A stretch of DNA of 64,000 nt from Xestospongia bergquistia (GCA_963965975.1 OZ014418.1:1888275-1952274), one strand, 5' to 3'. Shown: positions 50,525 to 63,998, counted from the stretch's first letter. Notes: generated by a model not told the origin, from the sequence alone. Made by a program: numbers and translations.

Positions 50525-50735
50525 GGACCTCAATAACTGACCTCTTTTTCTTTCTGCTTCCTCTGTACAATTATGCATTTCTTTCATAACCATCACCTGA
50601 TCAGTATGTTTGTAAGTCACCTTGGTGAAATTACCATAGAAATCGTGACCTACAACTTCTCCAATGTTGAGGTTGCTAAGACGGAAACAGTGAATGTAAT
50701 CAGCTTTGGCATCAACAGCTGGAACAGAGTGATAT
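50525..50735 (-). pseudogene. Second LIMK/TESK-like kinase fragment, antisense
   Basis: Copy of the first kinase piece at 45746-45972 (GEVVGHNFYGN and VMVMKEM readable on the - strand) with a further small deletion (ATATTCA) before the exon end. The two outer pieces are not present here. Confidence 0.65.
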
Positions 50736-51243
50736 TGTTATTGAGAAGTGTATAAATAAAGAGAAGTATATCATTAATTTATTAATTATTATTAATTCCT
50801 TCATAAATTTTTGGCATTGAAGAATATCTTGATTACCTTTATAAAGTAGGAGTAATTAATTATTATACAATTTCTCCTTTTTATTAATTATAAATGGAGT
50901 GGGGTTGGTAAAGTGGATTTTGTACTTAATTCAATTCATTTCAATCTATTTTTTCAAATAATGGAAGGACAATGAATGGATTGATGGATGGACAGAATGG
51001 TCTAAGGTTGAATACACAGATGGACAGAATGGAACTATTAATAAATGAATGGATGGATGGATATTAAAAGATATACATAAGAACAGATTTAATAATGCAT
51101 TTATAAGACTGCAACACGTCAGCATCAATATACTAATTATATTATGTGTGTGTGTGTGTGGATTGTCATTATAAAGTACAATATTGCAACAATACAACAT
51201 ATGCATAACACATGCATACAACAGAGCAACAGATGAAACAGTA

Positions 51244-51384
51244 CAATAAACATAATACACATAATTATGAGCACCTGAAACAACACCTATAATAGTAATC
51301 TTGTACAACATTAGTAGTCTTGTACAAGATTACTATTATAGGTGTTGTTTCAGGTGCTCATAATTATGTGTATTATGTTTATTG
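51244..51384. repeat. Perfect 65-base palindrome
   Basis: Arm 51244-51308 is the exact reverse complement of 51320-51384, with an 11-base loop (cattagtagtc). The related site in copy 1 (46440-46580) has only one arm. Confidence 0.95.
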
Positions 51385-51619
51385 AATGATGTTGTTATAT
51401 ATTTAACAGGTGTTAATTCCATCTGTTGCTCTGCTATGTTTGTATGTGTTGTGAATCTACACTTTCTAATGATGTACTACTGAAAGCACTATTACTTCAT
51501 TGATTTTATATCATAGTAACACTCAAATCTATTTTACCACTAAAACACTTCAAATGGAAAGAAAAAAATTAATCTGATGGTAAAGATAAGTTTAGTACAG
51601 GCTAGGGATCATATATAAC

Positions 51620-51683
51620 AGAAAGATCATCAACTTAAACATAGCTACACTGTGTAGTTCATGTTTAAGTTGATGATCTTTCT
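51620..51683. repeat. Perfect 23-base palindrome
   Basis: Arm 51620-51642 (agaaagatcatcaact…) is the reverse complement of 51661-51683 with an 18-base centre. Copy 1 (46810-46860) has a single arm. Confidence 0.95.
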
Positions 51684-52728
51684 TCATGACAAGAAGGATT
51701 TGCATGTTAGATTGTTTTAACATATTTTATGTTCAGGCACTATCATTATAATGTCCATGCACAGATACGTTAAATATATGCTAACTAGCTACTGACATAG
51801 CCAGACTATGTTTAGACACTACTATACATGTACTTATTGACCATGAGGACTAGCCCTCAATCCAAGTAATTCAGGGTTAGTCTTCTGGTCATGCATGTTT
51901 AATATGACCAAAGTGAGTTATTTAGACTGAGAAGAGCTAAAGTCCTAGCTCTTGCTTTTCTGAGTTTCTAAAGCCGAGGTAAGCTAATATTTGTAGATTA
52001 TATATAGTATATCTGGTTATATATTTAAAGGAGAATAATATATTTCAGAAGCCATTTTGTATGATTATACGTAGGGTTATAATTAGACTAATTTTTAATA
52101 ACTATTAATATTAATATAATATACGGGAGAATTGTCACTGACAGCTATTAGAAGGCTCTTCTCAACTCGGACAGAGTATAGATATAATCTGTTGTCTTGA
52201 AGACCAAGGCCTAAAATTAAGGTTAGTTGTGTCCAAAGTGCTAGTTGTTTTTTTGTTTTGGCTAGTTGGTCTGTCTGTTTGGCTAGTTGGTATAAATTGG
52301 TATTCACTTACGCTCCACCACCAGTGCACCTTAAACACAACAACTATAAGTATAACAGTGATAAACATTAAACAATCATAATTATAATATAAATTGACAA
52401 CTCACTATGCGTACATAATGTTATGTATTTAAAATTAATTCTAATAGTTATATAATTTTTATTAGTTATTACAAATTTTGCTGTCATGTGCTGCAATTCG
52501 CACTAATAATGTAATTACATCTACACCAACAGGTGTTTGTAATTGTTAGTGTTCATAAATAGTTGCACATCAGTACATTTAAGCAATTTTGAAGCAAAGA
52601 GAAAAAGACAGTCTACTGTCTAAGTAACAGCTGAAAAGTATGGCTGAGCACATGTCATTGATGACAAAGAAGCAGACAACTTTGAATGGTTTTTTGGGGG
52701 ACAGAGTGAGGAAAAGAACTGTGGAAAC

Positions 52729-53598
52729 AAGTGGATTTAGTATGTTATCAGAATGTACAACCAGGGTACTGTTACTGGGAATTGAGATCATTCAATAGTT
52801 ATAACAAGATAACAAACATGTCAGATGCTAAACTGCTAGCCACTAATGACACAATTCTGACTAATTGTTCAAGATGTAATGTACCAAATCATCCCATTTT
52901 GCCTATCACTTCATCTAGTGATGATCAACTCCGACATTGCAGACGTAAGTCATATGTTAAGCTAATAGATCACTGCATGTGTGTGTTAAGGTCTTTAATA
53001 TTTACTATTTTAATGTGTAAATATAGAGATGTAATGTCAAATTTATAGTTTATTTGGTATCAGGTGGTTTTATTATTAGGATTAGTGGATCACACACTAC
53101 AGTATCCTACATACATATAATATAAATGAAATTAAGTGATGTTTTGGATGCCTAATATCATTCATACATCCATAGATACATACATACATACATACATATA
53201 TATATCCATCCAGACATACATTCAATGCATACATACACATATAGAAACATACCCACACACACATACCATACATGCCTACATACACATATACATCCATACA
53301 TACATACATACATACATACATACATACATACATTGCCAAAGAAGACTTAGTGTTGTTTCATTTGTAATATATATTTGTTGATGACAAAGTAATAACAATA
53401 ATATTGTAAAATTAATATAATTAGTTATATTGAAAATGTATATTTTGTCTTTTAGGACCAACTGTCTGTCAAAAGGATCAGTTCTATATTGTAACTATCT
53501 AGACAATTGTATCTCACAAGATTTGATATGTGATGGTTGTGTTGATTGCTAGATCCAGCTGGTAGTGTATACATCTCAATTTATGGAGCAAACTGGTT
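52729..53598 (+). pseudogene. Receptor G2: remnant with 3' half of exon 1 and a broken LDLa exon
   Basis: 52729-52944 is the 3' half of exon 1 (QVDLVCYQ…CSRCN) with a good donor. The LDLa copy starts at 53456, has a two-base insertion (TTCTATATTGTAAC), an in-frame TAG after GTTGATTGC and has lost its donor. Sister of G1 through the segmental duplication. Confidence 0.8.
53165..53334. repeat. ACAT microsatellite
   Basis: Shorter counterpart of the 48320-48912 array, before the LDLa relic of G2. Confidence 0.9.
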
Positions 53599-54510
53599 TA
53601 AAATAGATGAGTATTTAATACATGAAATATGGAATGGCTCTATATTAATCCATAAATCATACCACCCAAAAAATAGCAGCCCTAAATGGAATTCATTATG
53701 GGTTCATTCCTATATAATGGTACATAGTGGACTAATTAAATGTTTAATCTTTTCATAGATACCACTACCAATATGAATTGATTATATGTATAATTAAAAT
53801 TTACATTGCTTTTAACAAACTAGAATTTGTAACTAACAATGGTGGAACACTATGTAATTCAAAATTCGTGTATGAATGTATGGATTGATGGATAGATGGA
53901 TGAATGGATGGATATATATATGTACGTATGTGTGTATGTATGTATGTATGTATCTATGGATGTATGAATGATATTAGACTTCTCAACATCACTTAATTTC
54001 ATTGATATTATAAGTATGTAGGATACTGTAGTGCAAAGTAACATACTTTACATGGGGAGTAATTCACATATATTTTACTGTGAGTAATTCATATGAATTT
54101 TGAATTACATAGTGTTCCACCATTGTTAGTTACAAATTCTAGTTTGTTAAAAGCAATGTAAATTTTTATTATACATATAATCAATTCATAAGTCAACAAT
54201 ATACATTAGAGAAGAGTGAATCATTTCAATGGACTAATTGGAAGGTAGATCTACACTGGATAAAACAGTCAGAAATAATCATAAAATGATGGTAAATGAA
54301 AGAATGCTTCAGTTCAAAAGAATGGTTCTGACTCCAGAGTCTTTGCTATAAAGGTGACTATAGTGAATCATTTTATAGTTATTTTAAAATGATTAACTAG
54401 ATGGCGCTGTATATTTTAAGTGAAGTAAAGCCCCTTGCCTTCAGCATGTATTAAAAAGTATAGGTATTGATTAAGATGACAACAAAATAGGAGGACATAT
54501 CAACATCACA

Positions 54511-54959
54511 ATCAAAACATGCTGAAATTGCTGGTCAATTATCTAAAGGTATACCTATTGACAGAATTTTAGATGGCACCAAAGACAGTTTCTACATTAC
54601 TAACTATGAAGGACATAGTCAACATAGAGAAAGCATATGGTTTCAAGGGAGTGGAATATCACCCTAACAACTCAATGAATGTAGCACTATGGGTGGAGGA
54701 AATAAGGAAAAAGGGTGCTGATAATACAGTACTTCTATACACACCACAAGGACACAGGCCACCAACTGACTTCCAGTACTTAGACAACGATCACTTTGTA
54801 CTCATTCTTCAGGCACTATTGCAGTGTGCCATGATGAAAGAATTCGGAAACACCATCATTTTTGTTGACTTTAATCCTATAAAAGAAGACATACAGAAAG
54901 ATATGGATCATCTATATGTCTTGTTACATCAATGTACACATGAAGATATCCTGCAATAA
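54511..54959 (+). mobile_element. MULE/ZSWIM-like transposase relic
   Basis: Two frames joined by a frameshift near 54590. Upstream frame: SKHAEIAGQLSKGIPIDRIL; downstream frame (54573-54959): MKDIVNIEKAYGF, then VALWVEEIRKKG, VLLYTPQGH, ILQALLQCAMMKEFGN and TIIFVD. This is the order of the DNA-binding/early catalytic part of animal Mutator-like transposases and ZSWIM proteins (…WVE…NPVL.YK.QG…DF…Q..ML..FG..I..D). After the D the usual STHGTN segment is replaced and the frame soon stops, so it is inactive. Confidence 0.6.
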
Positions 54960-56421
54960 ATAAGAAAGAATACAAGAGCAGTATTAAGTCTTGTTGAAGT
55001 CAACATAATAGAAGCATCTTCTAGGTATCAAATGAACCAACAAACAAAGCACTATCTCCACAAAATCATTCTCCTCAACTCAAAAACATGGTGAAACTTC
55101 AACAAAAATTGCTAAACCAATCACCACCAAAAATATGAGCTAAAACAGTTACTTCTATCAAAACTCCAATCACTCAATTTACCTAATTCAGTTATAGGTA
55201 AGTAGTAACTCATATAGTTTATTTTCAATAAACATTGTATACATACATATTTTAGATGTGATAATGAGATTAAAACCGTAAACAATAAAAAGCTATTGCA
55301 TGTATAATTATGTACAAAAATTTGATGATAATAGTTAATACTACATGTAGTGGTAACATGAACAATGAACTTGTTGCTATACTATATATAATTCTTGTGC
55401 TATAGAAATTCAAGTTATAAATGTCAATCAAAGAAGTATCAAAACCTTGTCGCAACATGGACAATTAATTATATCAAATAGCCTTTTAACATCATTACCA
55501 GATGAAATCGTTGACAACAACATTAATGATATGAAGCATTATTTCACTGATCATGCTGGGTATGAATTACTGCAAAGAGGTATATCAAAATATGTAATGT
55601 AAAGAATTTGTTTCTGATATCTATTTTACCCCTAAAACACTTCAAATGGAAAGAAAAAAAATATTAGTCTGATGGCAAAGATGACTTTAGTACTGGCTAG
55701 AAATGATATATAACAGAAAGATCATCAACATAAGCATGAACTACATACGACAAGAAGGATTTGCATGTACTGAGATTGTTTTAACACTTTTATGTTCAGG
55801 CACTATCATTATAATGTCCATGCACACATATGTTAAATGTATGCTAACTAGCTACTGACATAGCCAGACTATATTTAGACACTACCATACATGTACATAT
55901 TGATCATGAGGACTTAGGCCTCAATCCATGTAAGTCAGGGTTAGTTTTGTGGTCATGCATGTTCAAGATGACCAAAGTGAGTTATGTAGACTGAAAAGAG
56001 CTAAAGTCCTAGCCTCTTACTTTTCTGACTTTCTAAAGCTGAGGTAAGCTAACATTTGTAGATTATACATAGTATATCTGGTTATATATTTAAAGGAATA
56101 ATACAGCCATTTTGTATGATTATACGTAGGGTAAAAATTAGACTAACTATTAAAATTAATATTAATATATATATACGGGAGAATTGTCACTGACGGCTAT
56201 TAAAGGCTCTTCTCAACTCGGACGGAGTATAGATATAATCTGTTGTCTTGAAGACTTATCAACCGAACTAGCTGTCTAGTAATTTGTTGTCATCAGCACT
56301 GAGTTGAAGTGTATTGTAAGTCACTTTGATCCCAATAATTATGATATCAGCTGCGCTAGTATTGTGATTTGAGTGTTTTGAGTACTATATTAATATTGGC
56401 GTTTGACCTACGTGCAAACAC
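54960..56421. other. Spacer with the third 5' block of the E/H subfamily
   Basis: 54960-55400 is AT-rich with nothing recognisable. 55616-56290 matches 34165-34830, 46705-47400 and 51520-52250. No gene except the orphan candidate exon. Confidence 0.6.
55406..55579 (+). other. Orphan candidate exon of unknown origin
   Basis: A 174-base stretch open in one frame without a Met start, flanked by …gctatag and |GTATAT, phase 1-1. It reads IQVINVNQRSIKTLSQHG… and …LLTSLPDEIVDNNINDMKHY. I do not recognise it; it may be part of the transposase-like element upstream or of another gene. Confidence 0.35.
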
Positions 56422-57874
56422 GAAAACTTCTTTACACTTTATTAATAAGTCAAAGGCCAAGACTAAGAATATTCTTAAGTTAAGCTAAACTAAATTGTGT
56501 GTGTGTGTGTGTGTTCACTCCTGAGGTCAAAGTACTTTAGTTAAATATTAGTTTAAACTTCACAAGCTTATTTAAGATTTTTCGCATTTCAACAATTTTA
56601 GTATTACTGCTAATTTGTAAAGTTATGTGTTGTAATTTTATACATTGTGTTTTTGCCTAATTTAATTATTGAATATAATTTATTTACACCAGCAGTTGTG
56701 TAGTTGAAACATGGAAACTTCTTTACACTTTATTAATAAATCAAAGACCAAGACTAAGAATATTCTTAAGTTAAGCTAAACTAAATTGTGTGTGCGTGTG
56801 TGTTCACTCCTGAGGTCAAAGTACTTTAGTTAAATATTAGTTTAAACTTCACAAGCTTATTTAAGATTTTTCACATTTCAACAATTTTAGTATTACTGCT
56901 AATTTGTAAAGTTATGTGTTGTAATTTTATACATTGTGTTTTTGCCTAAATTAATTATTGAATATAATTTATTTACACCAGCAGTTGTGTAGTTGAAACA
57001 TGGAAACTTCTTTACACTTTATTAATAAATCAAAGACCAAGACTATGAACATTCTTAAGTCAAGCTAAACTAAATTGTGTTTGTGTGTTTACTCCTGAGG
57101 TCAAAGTACTTTAGTTAAATATTAGTTTAAACTTCACAAGCTTATCTAAGATTTTTCGCATTTCAACAATTTTAGTATTAGTGCTAATTTGTAAAGTTAT
57201 GTGTTGTAATTTTATACATTGAGTTTTTTGCCTAATTTAAATATTGAATATAATTTATACATACACACATTATGACACATACACACACCCAGACCCACAC
57301 ATACCATACATGCCTACAATACATACACAGACGCACACATACACACACACACACACACACGCACACACACACACACACACACACGAACACACACACATAT
57401 ATACATACATGCACACATCAATGAAACACTACAATAGACATAATTCATGATCACATAATTATGAGCACCTGAAACAATATCTACTGTTTGTATAAGACTA
57501 CTATAGATTTTGCATAATTTAAATATTGAATATAATTTATTTATACCAGCAATTGTGTAGTTAAAAATAAAAACTTCTTTTCACTTTATTAATAAGTCAA
57601 AGACCAATACTAAGAATATTCTTAAGTCAAACTAAACTAAATTGTGTGTGTGTGTGTGTTCACTCCTGAGGTCAAAGTACTTTAGTTAAATATTAGTTTA
57701 AACTTCACAAGCTTATCTAAGATTTTTGGCATTTCAACAATTTTAGTATTAGTGCTAATTTCTAAAGTTATGTGTTGTAATTTTATACATTGAGTTTTTG
57801 CCTAATTTAACACATATGCACACACATACCATACATGCCTACAATACATACACAGACACAGACACAGACAGACA

Positions 57875-57920
<46 letters not shown>

Positions 57921-58920
57921 CACACACACGCACACACGAACACACACACATATATATACACCGATGAAACACTACAATAGACATAATTCATGATCACATA
58001 ATTATGAGCACCTGAAACACCATCTACTGTCTTGTAAAAAAGACTACTATATTTAAACATTGAATATAATTTATTTACACCAGCAATTATGTAGTTAAAA
58101 AATAAAAACTTCTTTTCACTTTATTAATAAGTCAATGGCCAAGACTAAGAATATTCTTAAGTCAAACTAAACTAAATTGTGTGTGTGTGTGTGTTTACTC
58201 CTGAGGTCAAAGTACTTTAGTTAAATATTAGTTTAAACTTCACAAGCTTATCTATGATTTTTTAGATTTCATAATATTACTGCTAAGTTGTAAAATTATG
58301 TGTAGTAATTTTATACATTGAACTTTTGCCTAATTTAAATATTGAATATAATTTATACATACCCACATACGCACACCCAGACCCACACATACCATACATG
58401 CCTACAATACATACACAGACGCACACTTCTTTTCACTTTATTAATAAGTCAAAGGTCAAGACTAAGAATATTCTTACGTCAAACTAAACTAAATTGTGTG
58501 TGTGTGTGTTCACTCCTGAGGTCAAAGTACTTTAGTTAAATATTACTTTAAACTTCACAAGCTTATTTAAGATTTTTCACATTTCAACAATTTTAGTATT
58601 ACTGCTAATTTGTAAAGTTATGTGTTGTAATTTCATCCATTGTGTTTTTGCCTAATTTAATTATTGAATATAATTTATTTACACCAGCAGTTGTGTAGTT
58701 GAAACATGGAAACTTCTTTACACTTTATTAATAAATCAAAGACCAAGACTATGAACATTCTTAAGTCAAGCTAAACTAAATTGTGTTTGTGTGTTTACTC
58801 CTGAGGTCAAAGTACTTTAGTTAAATATTAGTTTAAACTTCACAAGCTTATCTAAGATTTTCACATTTCAACAATTTTAGTATTACTGCTAATTTGTAAA
58901 GTTATGTGTAGTGCATTGAG
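56422..58920. repeat. ~290-base tandem repeat, seven copies
   Basis: Units start near 56422, 56714, 57003, 57569, 58105, 58424 and 58709. Each has AACTTCTTT(A/T)CACTTTATTAA, AAGAATATTCTTAAGT, a TG run, ACTCCTGAGGTCAAAGTAC and CAATTTTAGTATTACTGCTAA. Some spacers carry CA microsatellites (57258-57415, 57812-57955). A single copy lies before E (34983-35280), so the amplification is specific to H's 5' side. Confidence 0.9.
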
Positions 58921-59303
58921 TTTCAAGCGTGAACAGCCCAGATTTTATCATGCACCTGCTTTCAAGAACTGTCATGCAATGTGTCAAGAGGGAGTCTCTA
59001 CTTGCCATATAGAGGTGCTTGATGTATGTGGTAGAACTAGAGGAAGGAAGAGATTTTGAATTGTTGATTCATAAAACTTATCAAAACTGGCCAAAAAAAT
59101 TTATTATTGAAGCTCAAAAGAATCCTGTATATAGAAAATATTGTAGTAAGACAAAACTCATTCAAGACATAAAGTTCAAGTGCTTGTGTAGTTACTCAAC
59201 AGATATTATTGTTATAGTATTAGCACAGACTTGTTTACTATTATGATCTTATGACATGATATCTTTAATTTTTCCAAGAGGTAAACAGATACCTAATTAA
59301 ATT
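58921..59303 (+). other. Insertion and leader before gene H
   Basis: 58921-59225 is not found before E; it includes a 75-codon open frame (59019-59246, VVELEEGRDFELLIHK…) that I do not recognise and do not call. 59225-59303 matches the leader before E, ending GAGGTAAACAGATA. Confidence 0.4.
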
Positions 59304-62300
59304 ATGAAGTTCACAATCGTATTGTTATGTCTCTTGGGTTATTATCCAATATGTGGAGCTCAAATGGAAGAAAACAACTGTCCTTTGATTACTATTCCTG
59401 TACTAACTAATATACTAAATTTTTGGGTACCAGATCTAAGGCCAGACAATGGAATTACTGCAAATATAGAAATACAAGATATCTATATTAACTGTCTAAA
59501 CATTCCAAACTACGACTACGAGCATCAAGCCACTTACACAATTCGTTTCACTGGTGAGCCTGGAAACAATGGGTCAACATTAGCACAAGTGGATTTAGTA
59601 TGTACTCATCAGAGGAACTTGCGTTGGCAATTGGGATCATTCAATAGTTATAACAAGATAACAAACATGTCAGATGCTAAACTGCTAGCCACTAATGACA
59701 CAATTCTGACTAATTGTTCAAGATGTAATGTACCAAATCATCCCATTTTGCCTATCACTTCATCCAGTGATGATCAACTCCGACATTGCAGACGTAAGTC
59801 ATATGTTAAGCTAACAGATCACTGCATGTGTGTATTAAGGTCTTTAATATTTACTATTTTAATGTGTAAATATAGAGATGTAATGTCAAATTTATAGTTT
59901 ATTTGGTATCAGGTGGTTTTATTATTAGGATTAGTGGATCACACACTACAGTATCCTACATACATATAATATAAATGAAATTAAGTGATGTTGGGATGTC
60001 TAATATAATTCATACATCCATAGATACATGCATAGTAACATACATACATACATGTGTACATATATCCATCCATTCACCCATCTATCCATCCATCCATCTG
60101 TCCATCAATCCACACACACACTCACATACCATACATGCCTACAATATATACATACATTCAATACGTACACACACACACACACACATACACATATACATAC
60201 ATGCATACACAGATATGTACATGTATATATCCATCCATTCATCATCCATCCATCCATCCGTCCATCAATCCACACACACACACACATACATACATATGTG
60301 CATACATACACATATACATACATACATACATACATACATAAATACATTACCAAAGAAGACTTAATGTTGTTTCTTTTGTAATATATATTTGTTGATGACA
60401 AAGGAATAACAATAATATTGTAAAATTAATATAATTAGTTATATTGAAAATGTATATTTTGTCCTTTAGGACCAACTGTCTGTCAAAAGGATCAGTTCTA
60501 TTGTAACTATCTAGACAATTGTATCTCACAAGAATTGATATGTGATGGTTGTATTGATTGTCCAGATCCAGCTGGTACTATATACATCTCAATTGATGAA
60601 GCAAACTGTAAAAGTAAGTTTAAAATAGATGAGTATTTAATACATGAAATATGGAATAGCTCTATGTTAATCCATAAAACATACCACCCAAAAAACAGCA
60701 GCCCTAAATGGCATTCATAATGGGTTCATTCCTATATAATGGTACATAGTGGACTAATTAAGCGTTTAACCAACTTTTCATAGATACCACTACCAAGTCA
60801 TATGTGTATATTATAAATAAAGGGTGTGACAAGCATGAACAAAAAATGTATGATGTATGAATATTTATAGTTGCCTGATGAAAAATTCAGCAAACATGTT
60901 TGTAGGTTCATTATTTGAGAGTATTGTTGTAAGTTTGACTAATTTAACTAATTTAATTTCAGTGTCAAAATACTAGAACAACACAATTTAGAATGTGTTA
61001 TTTTAAAACCAAATGCATGTGCAAACAAATAGACAACACTTTAATTATAGGATGGTTTTATATTAATCCAATGGAAAGGATACAATTGAAATGGTATTGT
61101 AGTGAAGTTAAGCGTGAACTATTTGTACATAGCCCGTATTTAAATTATCTTTGTACATGTTATGTGGGATTTCATACAATGTAGATGTTATCTTCTTGAG
61201 GGTATTTTCCATTAGACTAAATCAATCTTACATTATGTCAATTTTGAAAAACATTCATGTTCTGTTAGGTAGTGTGCCATGTACTGAAGGAGAGGTGAGA
61301 CTATTAGGAGGACCTGATAAGTTCTCTGGAATGCTAACTGTGTGTGTCAATGGAACATTTTCTCTTGTGTGTGTAAACCATTTTGATTATCAAGATGCTA
61401 ATGTGATTTGCAGACAAGCTGGATTTGTTAACCGAGGTATCTTCTAGTTACTCTAATATGAATCTCTCTCTCTCTCTTTCTTTGTATATATGTAGCTGGT
61501 ATAATACTAAAAGAATATTCTTATACTGTTAACATTCTCCGCTTTCCATTTGCTTATGGTGGTCTTCTATGCAATGGGAGTAATGATAATATCTCACAGT
61601 GTAGTATTCATAATGACTGCGTTGCACAACCACCAGCTTTACCTGGTAGTGCCTGCTGTAGAGGACGCAGTTATGGTCATGTTATTATGAGTTGCCTTCG
61701 TAAGTCATCATATTGTCAATTATAGTTTTTGTTACTTTTGCTATATGAAATTTTTGTTGTAAATTAGCTAATGGATTGATAAAAATTTATTAACGTCTTC
61801 TTGTTAGCCTCTAGCAACTGTACTGATGGAGATATACGTTTAGTTGGAGGATCTACATCTTCTGAAGGGATAGTAGAGATGTGTTTAGGACGTCATTATG
61901 GATATATATGTCAGAGTGAATCTAGTACTGATTACAACAAAGCAATATTGACTTGCGGACATCTTGGATATGATCCAGCAGGTGGGAAATCAATAGACAC
62001 ATATATCACACACACACATACACATATATAAGCATGCACTGGTATTACCATTTACATGTCTTTCCTAATTGACAGGTGCTCTACCATTCAATAAGATAAG
62101 AAGTACTATTGCATTTGGTGAGAGTACTGGCTCTTCACTTGCATATGATCCAGACTGTAGGAGCAGTACTAGTTTGTTGGATTGTGTAGACTCTGAGGTC
62201 TCTAATAAGGACTATAATTTCTTTTTTTACTTTCATTGTCGTCACTATCAGGTTAATTTTGGTGTTCGTTGTGATGGTATGTACATTACTAGTAATACAT

Positions 62301-63998
62301 CACATATACTTCTCATAAAGATATTCCACCTACTGGCTGTAAAGAAGGTGATACTAGATTAGTCACAAGATCTGAAGAAGGACAAGGACTTGTTCAAATT
62401 TGTTTTACTAACACTTGGCATATGCTGTGTAATAATACATTTGATTCTAATGAAGCTGAGGTAGTATGTAATCAACTAGGTTATGTGACCAATGGAAGGA
62501 GTAAGCTATTATTTATTATTGCATACATTAATGAGATTATTTTTGTAGCAATTATGTGGTATATAGTGTCCAATCCACTTACTCTACCAAAAGACTCACT
62601 CAGTGTTATGCTTGATTTATCTTGTATTGGTAATGAGACCAATATCACTGACTGCATTGCTAGTGAACTCACTTTTGTCAATAACAGTCAGTGTACATTT
62701 ATTGAAGTAAAATGTCCAGGTATGACAGCATTTGTTTTTCATGTTATATGATTAACAGTAAGTTTTGTCCAGTCCCTCCAGTGGTTGGTGTATTCCCAAT
62801 GAGCAAAGATGGTAATTATACACTTGAAGTTGGTAAATTCGAACGGATACAGTGTGTATCTTCAAACTCTGCTAACATTATTATCACTAAAACCAACAAG
62901 ACTGGATCTTTTACAAGTAAACGAAAATGTGTTTTCTGCCTGGGACTGGCAGTCAGTCTCAGTTTACATGTGTGTATATACACTTGCTTTGTATGGATCC
63001 TTTTATTATTACACAGAAGGAGACAAATGAATTAAACAGACATATTAATCTGATCATATATATTTGAGAATTAGAAAATGCTTCCATAATTATACCCTGC
63101 ATTGCTTCATATACTAGTACACATATATAAAGAAATATTGTGATGACTATTTCCCATTCATCTGTATATTGTTTTCAGTTAATTGTCTTCAGATATGTGA
63201 TTAATAGCATATGCTATAGATTTAAATCTAAATTGTAAACAGTCTATTAACATGATTGTGTGTATGTATACAATTGTTAAAGTCAATAGTGAGATGTTTA
63301 AAACTAGTGACTCTATAAACAAAGTTAATTCTGTTCTCTTTGTTGTCTAGCATCTAGGTTTCATTCTGTAAATTATTTTATCTCTAAAACTGTTACTAGT
63401 GAAGATGCTGGTTTTTATACTTGTAATGTCACATCAACAGCTGGATTTACACGTATTGTTCACATCAATATAACAGTATTAGGTATGTAGAATAGATATA
63501 TATTAATATTATATACTTCTTTTAGTTCCTGAAGGTCCTTACTCTGAAGCATTTATACGTTTCTCAACACTAAAATTACTTTCTGTTTCTTTTCAATCTC
63601 TTCAAGCTGCACTTGATGCTATCTATAAACCAATTGTGAGTACTTCTTACTTTGTATTAACAAATGGTATAATATTCTTACTAATCTGATTTTAGCCTAT
63701 GATAACTCTTAAACTAGAAGTCTCTTTCAGATAGAAAGCCTTTGTCTTATTAATGTATTAGTTTTTAAGTCTTGATTAGTGTGCTTCAATAATGAAAGAA
63801 TTACTTTGTTAACATTTCTGGTAATAATTAAGATAATAATAAAAAATCAATAACAATAATATTACCATTATGACTTTACATGGTATTTTAATAAAATTTA
63901 ATATTCTATACAATTTAATTTCACTTTCTTTAGCTGCTTGGTCTAATTCCTGTCGAAGAACCAGGAACACAAGATGCAGTGTGTGTTCAAACAACCAG
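59304..63998 (+). CDS. Receptor H: E-type receptor, 3' part beyond the window
   Basis: Exons 59304-59793, 60470-60613 (LDLa), 61269-61436, 61496-61699 (SRCR 1), 61808-61981, 62076-62276 (SRCR 2), 62321-62500, 62549-62719 (SRCR 3), 62773-62916, 63351-63482 (Ig), 63526-63635, 63934-63998 (unit 1). The donor GT of the last exon is the final two bases of the window. All frames and phases are intact. Signal peptide MKFTIVLLCLLGYYPICGAQ, then N-terminal domain and LDLa (PTVCQKDQFYC…ICDGCIDC). No furin-like exon, as in E. SRCR 2 keeps all Cys, unlike E, but has the same 12-base-longer second exon with a Phe/Tyr-rich insert. Whether it ends like A (7TM) or like E (hydrophobic tail) cannot be seen. 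Confidence 0.85.
60018..60348. repeat. ACAT/ATCC/CACA mini- and microsatellite in intron 1 of H
   Basis: Related to 48320-48912 (shares CCATCTGTCCATCAATCC and CATACCATACATGCCTACA). Open frames within it are artefacts. Confidence 0.9.

Larger units (their letters stand above)
50519..54680. repeat. Segmental duplication, copy 2
   Basis: Second copy of 45746-50306. It differs from copy 1 by loss of the outer kinase exons, two palindromic insertions and a shorter microsatellite, and it keeps more of the transposase relic. Confidence 0.85.

Noticed and set aside
57232..58060. Cys/Val and His/Thr open frames
   Set aside because: Translate CA/TG microsatellites.
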